Part shown: one piece after another, positions 39,828 to 46,724 of the stretch | Layout: each line of letters starts with the position of its first letter | How positions within the stretch are numbered: the stretch's first letter is position 1 | Source of the DNA: a virus | Length of the DNA: 47,198 nt | Strand: one strand, 5' to 3' | Virus record (IMG/VR): IMGVR_UViG_3300024352_000038 | Location: 1-47,198 of that record | Notes under the pieces: model-generated | Told to the model about the DNA's origin: nothing | The model's database searches: none | The model's input: only the letters and a program-made list of their open reading frames with translations | Made by a program: the position numbers and the translations under genes

Positions 39828-39932
39828 GTGTTATTACTAGCAATTGATGTATCGGCGGCCATTTTGGGGGCTGTGCTGTGTGCTGTTGGGTCTTGCTGGC
39901 TGTGGGATATTCTCCGGCCGCGTCGGCGGTAG
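39828..39932 (+). CDS. 34-aa membrane peptide, GTG start
   Basis: GTG at 39828 preceded by AGGGGGCG at ribosome-site distance and open to TAG at 39932. The product begins with the span LLLAIDVSAAILGAVLCAVG and ends LRPRRR, a typical inside-positive single-span peptide. It lies between the Gp88-like gene and a terminator. Confidence 0.5.
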   Translation: MLLLAIDVSAAILGAVLCAVGSCWLWDILRPRRR

Positions 39933-39954
39933 TAGTTGGGGATCTGCCGCTATA

Positions 39955-39982
39955 GGTCGCGCGTATGCGCGGCCTTTTTTTT
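39955..39982 (+). terminator. Rho-independent terminator
   Basis: GGTCGCGC-GTAT-GCGCGGCC (one G-T pair) followed by eight T. It ends the 37812-39932 operon. Confidence 0.88.
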
Positions 39983-40068
39983 GCGCGGGTATCTTCCAGC
40001 CTTGCAAGTATTGCCGCGGCATTTGTGGCCGCGTTTGCTTCGATCGCGTTTCCATTCCGGGCGGCGGC

Positions 40069-40139
40069 GTCTTGTCCTGGCGAATTGTTGCCGTCGCGTT
40101 TTGGGCGCTTGGGTCTTGTCCTGGCGAATTGTTACCGTC
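40069..40139. repeat. 27-bp direct repeat, 44-bp period
   Basis: GTCTTGTCCTGGCGAATTGT followed by TRCCGTC occurs at 40069-40095 and 40113-40139 with a single base difference. The two copies lie in the gene-free stretch upstream of a promoter and could be protein-binding iterons or a local duplication. Confidence 0.85.
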
Positions 40140-40358
40140 AAGCTTTGAGCCGTGGCGGCAGGTTTCGCGCTTGCGCGTACCTGTCGCGCGGCCTTCGCGC
40201 GGATCTCGCGCGGTGATTTCCACCTTGCGCAATTTAGGCAGCTCTAACCTATCCGCCCAGATTCCGGCCCACCGATTCTAGGGAAAATTCCGGCCGGCCT
40301 CCCGGCCACCCGCCTGCGGCGCATTGTTGCGGCTCTTCGGGCCGCCCACCACACACAC

Positions 40359-40369
40359 GCAAGTATAAA
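40359..40369 (+). promoter_or_regulatory. Promoter candidate GCAAG-TATAAA
   Basis: GCAAGTATAAA lies ~95 bases upstream of the ATG at 40464. The leader contains the inverse motif TATACCTGCGGG near 40425 and GAAAGG as ribosome site. Confidence 0.5.
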
Positions 40370-40463
40370 GTTAACTATTGCCGTTGAAAAATTGGCCCTT
40401 TTATGTGAAACTACATTTGGGTTTTATACCTGCGGGTTCCATTCCCACTGAAAGGTTATTAGC

Positions 40464-40886
40464 ATGACTAGAGAACAGATCGCGCTCCTGTCGCCTGTTA
40501 TCCGCCAAAGGACGGAAGGTGAGCATAGGGTCGCATTTATGGCATTCCGGATTCTGTCCGGCCTTGGATTTGAGGATCAATTGCCCGTACCACGCGAAGA
40601 TTTCCGCATTGTGTTGTCTTACGATACTTGGGATGACGACGAATGCTACGATCTCAATTCCATCGCCGATGTTAGAGAGCATCTGCACGCGTGCGACGAA
40701 GAATGGATGTGCGTGGTGCATAACGAAGAGATCGTTTTCTGCGTTTCGTTTGTATGGGGAAACAGCCCGGCCGAATGCATCGCAGATTGGACGGGTTCGC
40801 AACCTTGGTTTGAATTGTACGATAAGCACTTTGACGATCTGTTAGAGGAAGCAAGTGAAGGTAGGTATGACTATGCAACAGTGTGA
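40464..40886 (+). CDS. Hypothetical acidic protein, 140 aa
   Basis: GAAAGG before the ATG. The product is acidic with WDDDECYD and EEWMCVVHNEEIVF segments and a helical, acidic end. No family. First gene of the operon running to 43435. Confidence 0.78.
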   Translation: MTREQIALLSPVIRQRTEGEHRVAFMAFRILSGLGFEDQLPVPREDFRIVLSYDTWDDDECYDLNSIADVREHLHACDEEWMCVVHNEEIVFCVSFVWGNSPAECIADWTGSQPWFELYDKHFDDLLEEASEGRYDYATV

Positions 40887-41310
40887 TTGTCTGGAATACG
40901 GATTCCTGCTGATGGGCCATGCGGCAGGATTACCAAAGGGTTGGAGTCTGATTGAGCGGTGCGACGAATGCGGGATGTACGAATCCGATTGGGACGCCGC
41001 GGCCAACAGCTTTGTCGATTGTCGCCAAGAACAGGATGCGGAAGGCGTTCGCGTAGCCGTGCGCCTTCGGTCTGCCAATGTTGAATTCGAGATCCTGAAG
41101 GTACGTTACGATGAAACCTTCGGAATGCTTGTGACCAATTGGTGGTCGGCCTGCGGGAAGGTTTATAAGACTGCTGAGCAAGCGCGGAAAGAGCAAGGAT
41201 GCGGATGGGAATTGATACGGCCACGGCTGGAATGGGTTGTTGCCCATTGTCAGGATGTAAACGTTATGTATTACATTGAATTAGATTCCGATTCGAACGT
41301 AAAGATCTAA
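40867..41310 (+). CDS. Hypothetical protein with CxxC motif, 147 aa
   Basis: The start is the ATG at 40867 within the preceding gene; AAGGTAGGT is upstream and an ATG two codons later is an alternative. RCDECGMYESDWDAA (about residues 32-46) has a CxxC. The middle repeats LRSANVEFEILKVRYD strands. No known family. A short hairpin follows the stop. Confidence 0.72.
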   Translation: MTMQQCDCLEYGFLLMGHAAGLPKGWSLIERCDECGMYESDWDAAANSFVDCRQEQDAEGVRVAVRLRSANVEFEILKVRYDETFGMLVTNWWSACGKVYKTAEQARKEQGCGWELIRPRLEWVVAHCQDVNVMYYIELDSDSNVKI

Positions 41311-41317
41311 TTGAGAT

Positions 41318-41333
41318 ACCCGGCGCGGCGGGT
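41318..41333 (+). repeat. Intercistronic hairpin ACCCG/CGGGT
   Basis: A 5-bp G+C stem with a GCGCGG loop between the stop at 41310 and the next gene at 41360, one of several hairpins in the intercistronic gaps of this operon. Confidence 0.55.
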
Positions 41334-41359
41334 CGAATCCGCGCATTTAGGATACTAGT

Positions 41360-41839
41360 ATGTTCAACATTAAAGATGATTCGACGGCCGTGACCATGCC
41401 AAAGGTCGCGTACACCGCAATTGAAGTCCCTGTCCACATAATGGCAGATTCCGCCGATGCAGATGCGATTGTAGCAAAGGCATTGCAGATCCCTGAGCCT
41501 TGGTTCACCATTGACCGTTACGGTAATTCTGGCCGCGAATCAGAAGACATGGTTATCATCCACGGTACAGCACCAAACCTGCTGGAGGAAAAAGACCCGT
41601 TTGCAGATCCCCGCGTTGCAACCGTCCTTCCAAGCTTGAAGTTTACTTTGACGTTGGGCCAGACGGTGAAGGCCATCGCGCATTACGCGTTCCACTTTGA
41701 TGTGGACATTCTGCATTCTGCGCTTGGCGGTTACATTCACGGGATGCAGATGATTGTGGATGTTGAAAAGATATCGCCGTGGCAAGCTTCGGCCATTCTA
41801 GAGATCGCCCTATACGGCGACGTGATGTTTACCAAGTGA
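41360..41839 (+). CDS. Hypothetical protein, 159 aa
   Basis: Beta-rich N-terminal half (YTAIEVPVHIMADSADADAI) and a helical end (TVKAIAHYAFHFDVDILHSA). No family is recognised. Ribosome site is weak (AGGAT before ACTAGTATG). Confidence 0.72.
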   Translation: MFNIKDDSTAVTMPKVAYTAIEVPVHIMADSADADAIVAKALQIPEPWFTIDRYGNSGRESEDMVIIHGTAPNLLEEKDPFADPRVATVLPSLKFTLTLGQTVKAIAHYAFHFDVDILHSALGGYIHGMQMIVDVEKISPWQASAILEIALYGDVMFTK

Positions 41840-41841
41840 GG

Positions 41842-41871
41842 CGGCCGGATTCCCTTGACGGATTACCGGCC
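41842..41871 (+). repeat. Intercistronic hairpin GGCCGG/CCGGCC
   Basis: Six-bp G+C arms around a 17-base loop containing TTGACGG, in the gap after the stop at 41839. TTGACG and the following TACTGG/TATCCT could also be promoter elements for the next gene. Confidence 0.5.
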
Positions 41872-41927
41872 ACCATACTGGTTATCCTCTGGTTGTGCTT
41901 CATCGAATTCCTGAGAAAGAAAAGCAA

Positions 41928-42170
41928 ATGAAAGATCCTAACGAAACGATCTCATTGACGTACGCGAAGTATGCCGAATACGTCCGCAATGAAGCCGGGC
42001 GGCAGATCGGCATTCCCGGGTGTATGCTGGCCGACGCCGACATCTCCGGTTATCCGGATGATTGCCCGGTCATGACCCGTGCCGAATGGGTCGCCGCAAT
42101 AAAGGATGCGGCAGAGTGTTTCCTTGATGCGCAGGATGACGCTAGTCTCATCCGGGCGTTGTTCTCCTAG
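41928..42170 (+). CDS. Hypothetical protein, 80 aa
   Basis: The start is MKDPN (41928), preceded by GAGAAAG. Helical at both ends with MTRAEWVAAIKDAAECFLDA. No known family. Confidence 0.7.
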   Translation: MKDPNETISLTYAKYAEYVRNEAGRQIGIPGCMLADADISGYPDDCPVMTRAEWVAAIKDAAECFLDAQDDASLIRALFS

Positions 42171-42176
42171 TTAGCG

Positions 42177-42196
42177 TGGCCCGGGCGACCGGGCCA
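42177..42196 (+). repeat. Intercistronic hairpin with GCGA tetraloop
   Basis: TGGCCCGG-GCGA-CCGGGCCA, an 8-bp perfect stem, seven bases after a stop codon and before the next ribosome site. Same CCGG-GCRA-CCGG core as at 36287, 36628 and 36730. No T-run. Confidence 0.75.
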
Positions 42197-42220
42197 GGCC
42201 TTGTTAGAAAGGGTAGTAGC

Positions 42221-42610
42221 ATGAAGTTTTTAGAGTTTGTGGATCGTATTCTGGCCAAGCCAGAGCGGGATACCGTGCAGGATGTTGTGTACGGCCTTCC
42301 ATACGTAGAGAGCGCAGAGCTTATCGCCGATGTGTGCTGGTTATACGAATGCGGCCGCGTTCGGCCTGTCGAATCCGATGACCCGTCCAATTTCATGGAG
42401 GAGGCCTGCATCGCATGGATCGAATCGATGTTCGTGCATTACGGGATTCTTGATATGGAGACGCTGAAGTTTGATTTGGTGCGCCTTGTTACTTTGCGCG
42501 ACGTTTACCGATTGGATAGAGACGGTAAGGTCGGAAAGGCCCAGAACCTGCTATGTGTCATGCGGGGCGTGCCGCCGACGCATTCTGATCTGTTGGAGGT
42601 AGCACCATAA
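42221..42610 (+). CDS. Hypothetical protein, 129 aa
   Basis: The start is MKFLE (42221) with GAAAGGG. Helical, acidic (FVDRILAKPERDTVQDVVY; EEACIAWIESMFVHY). It ends SDLLEVAP; those last codons contain the GGAGGTAG ribosome site of the next gene, whose ATG overlaps the stop (TAATG). Confidence 0.75.
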   Translation: MKFLEFVDRILAKPERDTVQDVVYGLPYVESAELIADVCWLYECGRVRPVESDDPSNFMEEACIAWIESMFVHYGILDMETLKFDLVRLVTLRDVYRLDRDGKVGKAQNLLCVMRGVPPTHSDLLEVAP

Positions 42611-42894
42611 TGATTTCAATACAGGGCGTCGTCCATGTGCAGGACAACAACAGTCCCGGCATTTGGTTAGAGATCGGGTATGCGTGGTCGAAGGCCGTAC
42701 CTGCCATGCCGTTTGACCAAGTCGAACAAGTGCGGGCTAGGTTGGCTACATCCGGCGTGTTGGTGGATGAGGAGACGAAAAGAGCCGTCTTGGCCTCCTT
42801 TACAAGTAAGTCCAAAAGCGACCGCGTAGTGGTTAAGGCGTTTATTGACAGGGTAAGAGCGACGCATTTTGATTTGTTGGAGGTAGTAGCATAG
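42610..42894 (+). CDS. Hypothetical protein, 94 aa
   Basis: A beta-rich start (ISIQGVVHVQDNNSPGIWLE) followed by helices. It ends FDLLEVVA, again with GGAGGTAG embedded in the last codons, and its stop overlaps a GTG start (TAGTG). No family. Confidence 0.75.
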   Translation: MISIQGVVHVQDNNSPGIWLEIGYAWSKAVPAMPFDQVEQVRARLATSGVLVDEETKRAVLASFTSKSKSDRVVVKAFIDRVRATHFDLLEVVA

Positions 42895-43070
42895 TGTTTG
42901 CGATAACGAATGCGCAGGGTCAAGTCCTGCTAGATAACTACGGTGAAGTCGTCCTGTGTGATGACGCGATGACGGCCCGGTACGTCGCAGACGTACTGAT
43001 GATTGTAGACGCCCGGATTATCCGGTGGGATCCTGAAGTAGACTCAGATGACGTATTGGAGGTAGTGTGA
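42894..43070 (+). CDS. 58-aa hypothetical protein, GTG start
   Basis: The GTG overlaps the preceding stop (TAGTG) and the TGA overlaps the next ATG (TGATG), with GGAGGTAG before the GTG. The product starts FAITNAQGQVLLDNYG and ends DDVLEVV, the same LEV ending as its two predecessors. No family is recognised. Confidence 0.7.
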   Translation: MFAITNAQGQVLLDNYGEVVLCDDAMTARYVADVLMIVDARIIRWDPEVDSDDVLEVV

Positions 43071-43435
43071 TGTCCAAAGCTTATGATGATGCGCTTGAAT
43101 CGATGCGCAAGACGTTCCGCGCGTTTGAAGATGAATTCATCGCGTTACAGCAGAAGTATCCGGAATTCCATCTGTCATTCTGGAATCATGCGGATTACCT
43201 TGAAGCGTTAGAGAGCGTACAATCCGATCTGCATGATGCGCATGATTGGGACGGGCTGGAAGATGAGAATGGCGACGCGCCAGAGTTCGAATTCCGCGCT
43301 CCAGAAGATATGGAAGATTTCTGCCGATTCATGTCCGATTACCTGCTAGAGAATTTTGATGCGGCCAACGGGATCAATTGGGAATTACTCAAGGATGCGG
43401 CCGCCGATTACCTTGGCGATAATACTACAGCATAG
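43070..43435 (+). CDS. Hypothetical acidic helical protein, 121 aa
   Basis: Ribosome site GGAGGTAG lies in the preceding gene. The product is acidic and helical (LESMRKTFRAFEDEFIALQQ; PEDMEDFCRFMSDYLLENF), the kind of small acidic protein that sometimes mimics DNA or inhibits host enzymes; that role is only a possibility. Last gene of the operon, before a terminator. Confidence 0.75.
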   Translation: MSKAYDDALESMRKTFRAFEDEFIALQQKYPEFHLSFWNHADYLEALESVQSDLHDAHDWDGLEDENGDAPEFEFRAPEDMEDFCRFMSDYLLENFDAANGINWELLKDAAADYLGDNTTA

Positions 43436-43455
43436 CGTTCCCGTTTCCAGACCAT

Positions 43456-43482
43456 AACCCGCAGATCACTCTGCGGGTTTTT
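43456..43482 (+). terminator. Rho-independent terminator
   Basis: AACCCGCAGA-TCAC-TCTGCGGGTT followed by T5. It closes the operon 40464-43435. Confidence 0.9.
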
Positions 43483-43831
43483 CTTTGCCTGCCTGATAAG
43501 GTATGCGGCCTTGGCCGCGTGCCGATCGGCAGGTTTGCGCGGATCCGCGCATGGTGCGACGGCCTGCCGCATTTATGCAGCTTGAATCCTATCCCCCCGG
43601 TAACTATTCCCGCCGACCGGGTGGCCGGCCGGGCCGGAAACCGACCTCATGGGCCTCCGGCCTCTCTCTTTGTTCGGCTCGCGCTGCGCGCTCGCCGAAC
43701 GGCCGGGCTACACCGCAAGTATAATGTTACAAATTAGGCACACACACACACCATGGTTCATAAAAACCTGTTCAGGATTACCTGCGGGTATGGTATCCTA
43801 ATCGAAAATCACATTAGAAGGGAGTGTGTTC
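43483..43831. other. 349-bp palindrome-rich intergenic region
   Basis: No gene seen. It holds GCGGCC-TT-GGCCGC (43505-43518), perfect palindromes TGCCGATCGGCA (43520-43531) and GCGCGGATCCGCGC (43537-43550), GGCCGGCC (43623-43630), a GTTCGGC/GCCGAAC hairpin (43672-43700), then promoter motifs and a CA-repeat (about 43738-43751). Confidence 0.7.
43715..43725 (+). promoter_or_regulatory. Promoter candidate GCAAG-TATAAT
   Basis: The motif GCAAG is joined to a consensus TATAAT, ~107 bases before the recombination operon start. A second motif, GCGGGTATGGTATCCT, lies at about 43784-43799. No -35 consensus is visible. Confidence 0.55.
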
Positions 43832-44245
43832 TTGACACACTACGAAATCGCGCAGCAAATAGTGCGCAAGTTAGCAATGGAGGCTGACCCTGAACTGAAG
43901 GGTGGATGGGATGAGTTAGTTGTAAGGACAGGTTTCAATAAAGAAAAACCAGTAGCAACATTAGTGTGGCCATCATGGCGTCTCGAGATATGTACGTTTG
44001 AATTACCACAGCATTACATAGAAGATGAAGTCTGGCATATACGCACATCGGATACCACGTACGAGATCAATGGTAAGTGCGTAACCAGAGCGCACGGAAA
44101 AGATAACTCACACGATTGGGATATGCATCCTAGAGCTTACGTATCAGATGTAGTCGATCAGTTTCTTGATGGGCTGTGGACACCGCCGTGGCGATGCGGA
44201 TTCTGCCGTGATCGTATCTCGGGCAAGGTAAAACCAAACTGGTGA
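43832..44245 (+). CDS. Hypothetical protein with C-terminal CxxC, 137 aa
   Basis: A TTG start at 43832 is preferred since GAAGGGAG is 7 bases upstream; the GTG at 43826 is too close to that site. The product is mixed alpha/beta, with WRCGFCRDRISGK near the end (CxxC). No family. First gene of the recombination operon; a GTGA overlap links it to the next gene. Confidence 0.7.
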   Translation: MTHYEIAQQIVRKLAMEADPELKGGWDELVVRTGFNKEKPVATLVWPSWRLEICTFELPQHYIEDEVWHIRTSDTTYEINGKCVTRAHGKDNSHDWDMHPRAYVSDVVDQFLDGLWTPPWRCGFCRDRISGKVKPNW

Positions 44246-44802
44246 CAAGGCTTCACAATGCAGCAAAAGGCCATCCTAACGCAGTCAATAGCTGGTTCTA
44301 CTTGGTCCGCATCAAAGGACGACACGTCTGGTGTAAAACCAAGATGGAGGCTGAGAAACAGTCAATCATCAGCATTGACATAATGCGCACAAGGAAACTA
44401 ACCGGTCTATTCACGCTGATTCGTGTATGCAAACCAAAGCCAGGTAATGAGAACTTCATTGCCTGGCTGAATGGTGATTGCCAATGGAAACTTGTGCGCG
44501 CAATACAGTTCAGTAACGGTGAGATTGTTGATCGTTACGCAAAGGATGCGTATTTCTGTTTTAATCCTGAGTGGCTCACGCCTGAAATGCATCCTTCCGT
44601 TGCTCACAGTAGCTGGGTGCGGTTATGCAGCGATGATCCGCTGGTTCTTGAGTTAGTAACGCGCGCACCTGATTGGCGTAGCATGCTAACTGCATTCAAA
44701 TTGAGTGGGATTACACTAAGCAAGACGCGGCATAAGATAAATCAAACCATCGCGAAATACTTATGGAATTGGGCGCACAATGTACGCAACGATGTTGATT
44801 GA
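44242..44802 (+). CDS. Hypothetical protein, 186 aa
   Basis: GTG start overlapping the preceding stop. Basic, with RIKGRHVWCKTKMEAEKQSI, a PEWLTPEMHPS segment, and a C-terminal helical, possibly DNA-binding part (GITLSKTRHKINQTIAKYLW). No known family. Confidence 0.7.
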   Translation: MTRLHNAAKGHPNAVNSWFYLVRIKGRHVWCKTKMEAEKQSIISIDIMRTRKLTGLFTLIRVCKPKPGNENFIAWLNGDCQWKLVRAIQFSNGEIVDRYAKDAYFCFNPEWLTPEMHPSVAHSSWVRLCSDDPLVLELVTRAPDWRSMLTAFKLSGITLSKTRHKINQTIAKYLWNWAHNVRNDVD

Positions 44803-44912
44803 TAAAGTTTACTAGGATATTCTACGCAAGTAGATAAGTAGCCAGACTGACGTGTTCGCTGGGAGCCAAATAAGCCAGCCTGGCCGGGGAGGTTATAGAA
44901 AGAAGTATACCA

Positions 44913-45326
44913 TTGACAGAGGCACAGCTTCAGACGCAAGTGCGTCACGTATTCGCTGCATTGGGCTATTACGTTATCGAAGTAGGCAAGACCAGAGCTA
45001 AGTTAAAGTGCGCAAAGTGTGGGTCAATGGCTCACGCTACTGGATGGCAAGGTAACACGCCCGGCGCTCCAGACTTGTACTTTCATGCTCCTTGGTGGAA
45101 GCATCCCATTGCAGTAGCTATTGAACTCAAGATCAAGGGTGGGCGCGTACGCGAACAACAGAAACACCTTGACAATCTAGGAATGACTAAAGTCTGCCGA
45201 TCTGTAGGCGCAGTGTTTGAAGTCATCAAGAATGTGGAACAAGAGTATGGGAATGATATTTCCCGTGAGAATTTAGAAAGGTTCGAGAAACTTAATGGAC
45301 ACCTTATGGCAGTGGGAAAAGACTGA
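44913..45326 (+). CDS. VRR-NUC-domain nuclease, 137 aa
   Basis: The VRR-NUC core is clear: GAPDLYF (51-57) with D54, IELKIKGGRVREQQ (70-83) with E71 and K73, and a following DNLGMTKVCRSV strand. C33/C36 form a CxxC. TTG start with GAAAGAAG upstream. These small nucleases are usually thought to act on branched or structured DNA; here it precedes ERF and Gam-like genes. Confidence 0.85.
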   Translation: MTEAQLQTQVRHVFAALGYYVIEVGKTRAKLKCAKCGSMAHATGWQGNTPGAPDLYFHAPWWKHPIAVAIELKIKGGRVREQQKHLDNLGMTKVCRSVGAVFEVIKNVEQEYGNDISRENLERFEKLNGHLMAVGKD

Positions 45327-46032
45327 CCTGTTCTTCATAACGCCGAAGGCATTGGAGACCGTTTACATCCTTGGAGATATCAAGGATGGGTATCCAAGCG
45401 CAGTCACTAGCAACATCAATGGCAATTCATTGATTGTGCTTGGTGATGATAAAGAGTGCTGTGTCAAAACAGCTAATCAAAAGCACAGTACGTTTGATGT
45501 CGTAGATGACATTGACGTGACAAAGTTCGATGCAAAACCTGTGCAATGGGGCGCCATCTCGCATCTGTTCAGGACTGTCTATTACAAAGGGCAGCCACGG
45601 TGCATCCGTGGTGGCGCTGACTACACTGTTTCCAACCTGCGATGCTGGCCTGGTGGGCCTTTGTTTCCTAGTCCCGTAGAGCAGGCTGGATACGTTGCGT
45701 ACAACAAGCGACCTTACGTGAGTAATGACGGTGTTATGTACCTAACCCCAGATGCTCGCGACTTTGCTGCTTGCATGGAGATAATCAAGGACACAGGTGA
45801 AGGCGGATACGAGTTCGATGGGTATGAGTTCGAATACGTAAACACGAACTTAGGTGAGGTCGTTATTCTAGCTATGAAGCATGAAGTGAACACGATCTTC
45901 TACCGTGGCGCTGAATATGATGCCCGAGACCTAGCGTACAACATGAGATTGTTTGCTGAACTAGAAATGAAGAACGGAATCGGCGACCCTGAAGAGGAGT
46001 TGCTTTCGAAGATAAATGGAGAGAAAAAATGA
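45295..46032 (+). CDS. Hypothetical protein, 245 aa
   Basis: The start (45295) lies 32 bases inside the nuclease gene. The product is beta-rich with repeated Tyr/Gly/Asp motifs (YVLSN-like, GGYEFDGYEFEYV) and an acidic end. No family is recognised. Location in the recombination module suggests an accessory role only. Confidence 0.7.
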   Translation: MDTLWQWEKTDLFFITPKALETVYILGDIKDGYPSAVTSNINGNSLIVLGDDKECCVKTANQKHSTFDVVDDIDVTKFDAKPVQWGAISHLFRTVYYKGQPRCIRGGADYTVSNLRCWPGGPLFPSPVEQAGYVAYNKRPYVSNDGVMYLTPDARDFAACMEIIKDTGEGGYEFDGYEFEYVNTNLGEVVILAMKHEVNTIFYRGAEYDARDLAYNMRLFAELEMKNGIGDPEEELLSKINGEKK

Positions 46033-46724
46033 TTCAAAAGATGTCAGATGAGATTGGTGAATTGATAGCTGCGCTATGCTCAGCACAGGCTGAAATGGGT
46101 AGCATCGGACGCGATGGCAAGAACCCACACTTCAAGTCGCAGTACGCTACATTGGACAACATCCTGGACACTGTCCGTCCGATCCTTGCAAAGAATGGCC
46201 TTGTGTTGATTCAGGGCTGCAAGAATGAGCAGACTGAAAAGATTAGCGGTCTTGATGTGACTACGACATTGGCCCACAAGTCCGGTCAATGGATTGCCAC
46301 ACATGTGTACGTACCTGTCAACAAGCAGGATGCGCACGCTGTTGGATCCGCACTCACGTATGGTCGGCGCTATGGTGCTGCCGCCATCCTCGCTATCAGC
46401 ACAGACAATGATGATGATGGTAACGCTGCTGTTACACAGCACCGAATGCAGCAACAACCACAACAAGTCAAGGTTACAGGTAAGGCTGAAGTAACTCAGG
46501 CTGTCGATGACGCAACCTTGCGCAAGCAGTTCTTTGCTGCGCTCAAGGCATTGAACTCAGACATAACGGCTGACACAGCTAAGGAAGTTTTTATCCGGCT
46601 GATGGGTGATGTGTCCCTGTCAGGCCAAGCATTGAATGACGCGATTACTATGGTCACTGGCCATAAGACGTGGGACGCGTTCTATCAGTTCATGGACAGC
46701 CATGTAGCCGTGGGAGGTAAGTAA
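46029..46724 (+). CDS. ERF-family single-strand annealing protein, 231 aa
   Basis: ERF superfamily recombinase: an N-terminal helix (LIAALCSAQAEMGSIGRDGK), NPHFKSQYATLDNILDTVRP, a core with LTYGRRYGAAAIL, and the acidic DNDDDG end of the annealing domain. The C-terminus is a Gln-rich linker and a helical end. It pairs complementary single strands in phage recombination, likely with SSB. ATGA overlap with the preceding gene. Confidence 0.9.
   Translation: MIQKMSDEIGELIAALCSAQAEMGSIGRDGKNPHFKSQYATLDNILDTVRPILAKNGLVLIQGCKNEQTEKISGLDVTTTLAHKSGQWIATHVYVPVNKQDAHAVGSALTYGRRYGAAAILAISTDNDDDGNAAVTQHRMQQQPQQVKVTGKAEVTQAVDDATLRKQFFAALKALNSDITADTAKEVFIRLMGDVSLSGQALNDAITMVTGHKTWDAFYQFMDSHVAVGGK

Larger units (their letters stand above)
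39933..40463. other. 531-bp intergenic region
   Basis: It contains a terminator (39955), a GCAAGTAT copy at 40004, a 27-bp direct repeat (40069 and 40113), a GGCCGGCC site (40292), further short palindromes and a promoter (40359). Frames in this stretch start inside the terminator and look accidental. Confidence 0.65.

Noticed and set aside
39965-40216. Plus-strand frame of 83 codons after the terminator
   Set aside because: Its start lies inside the terminator stem and its codons run through the direct repeats; a chance frame is more likely.
41318-41345. GGTCGAATCC near a G+C stem, resembling a tRNA T-arm
   Set aside because: The gap is only ~50 bases and shows no anticodon arm, D-arm or acceptor pairing, so no tRNA fits. 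I found no tRNA elsewhere in the window.
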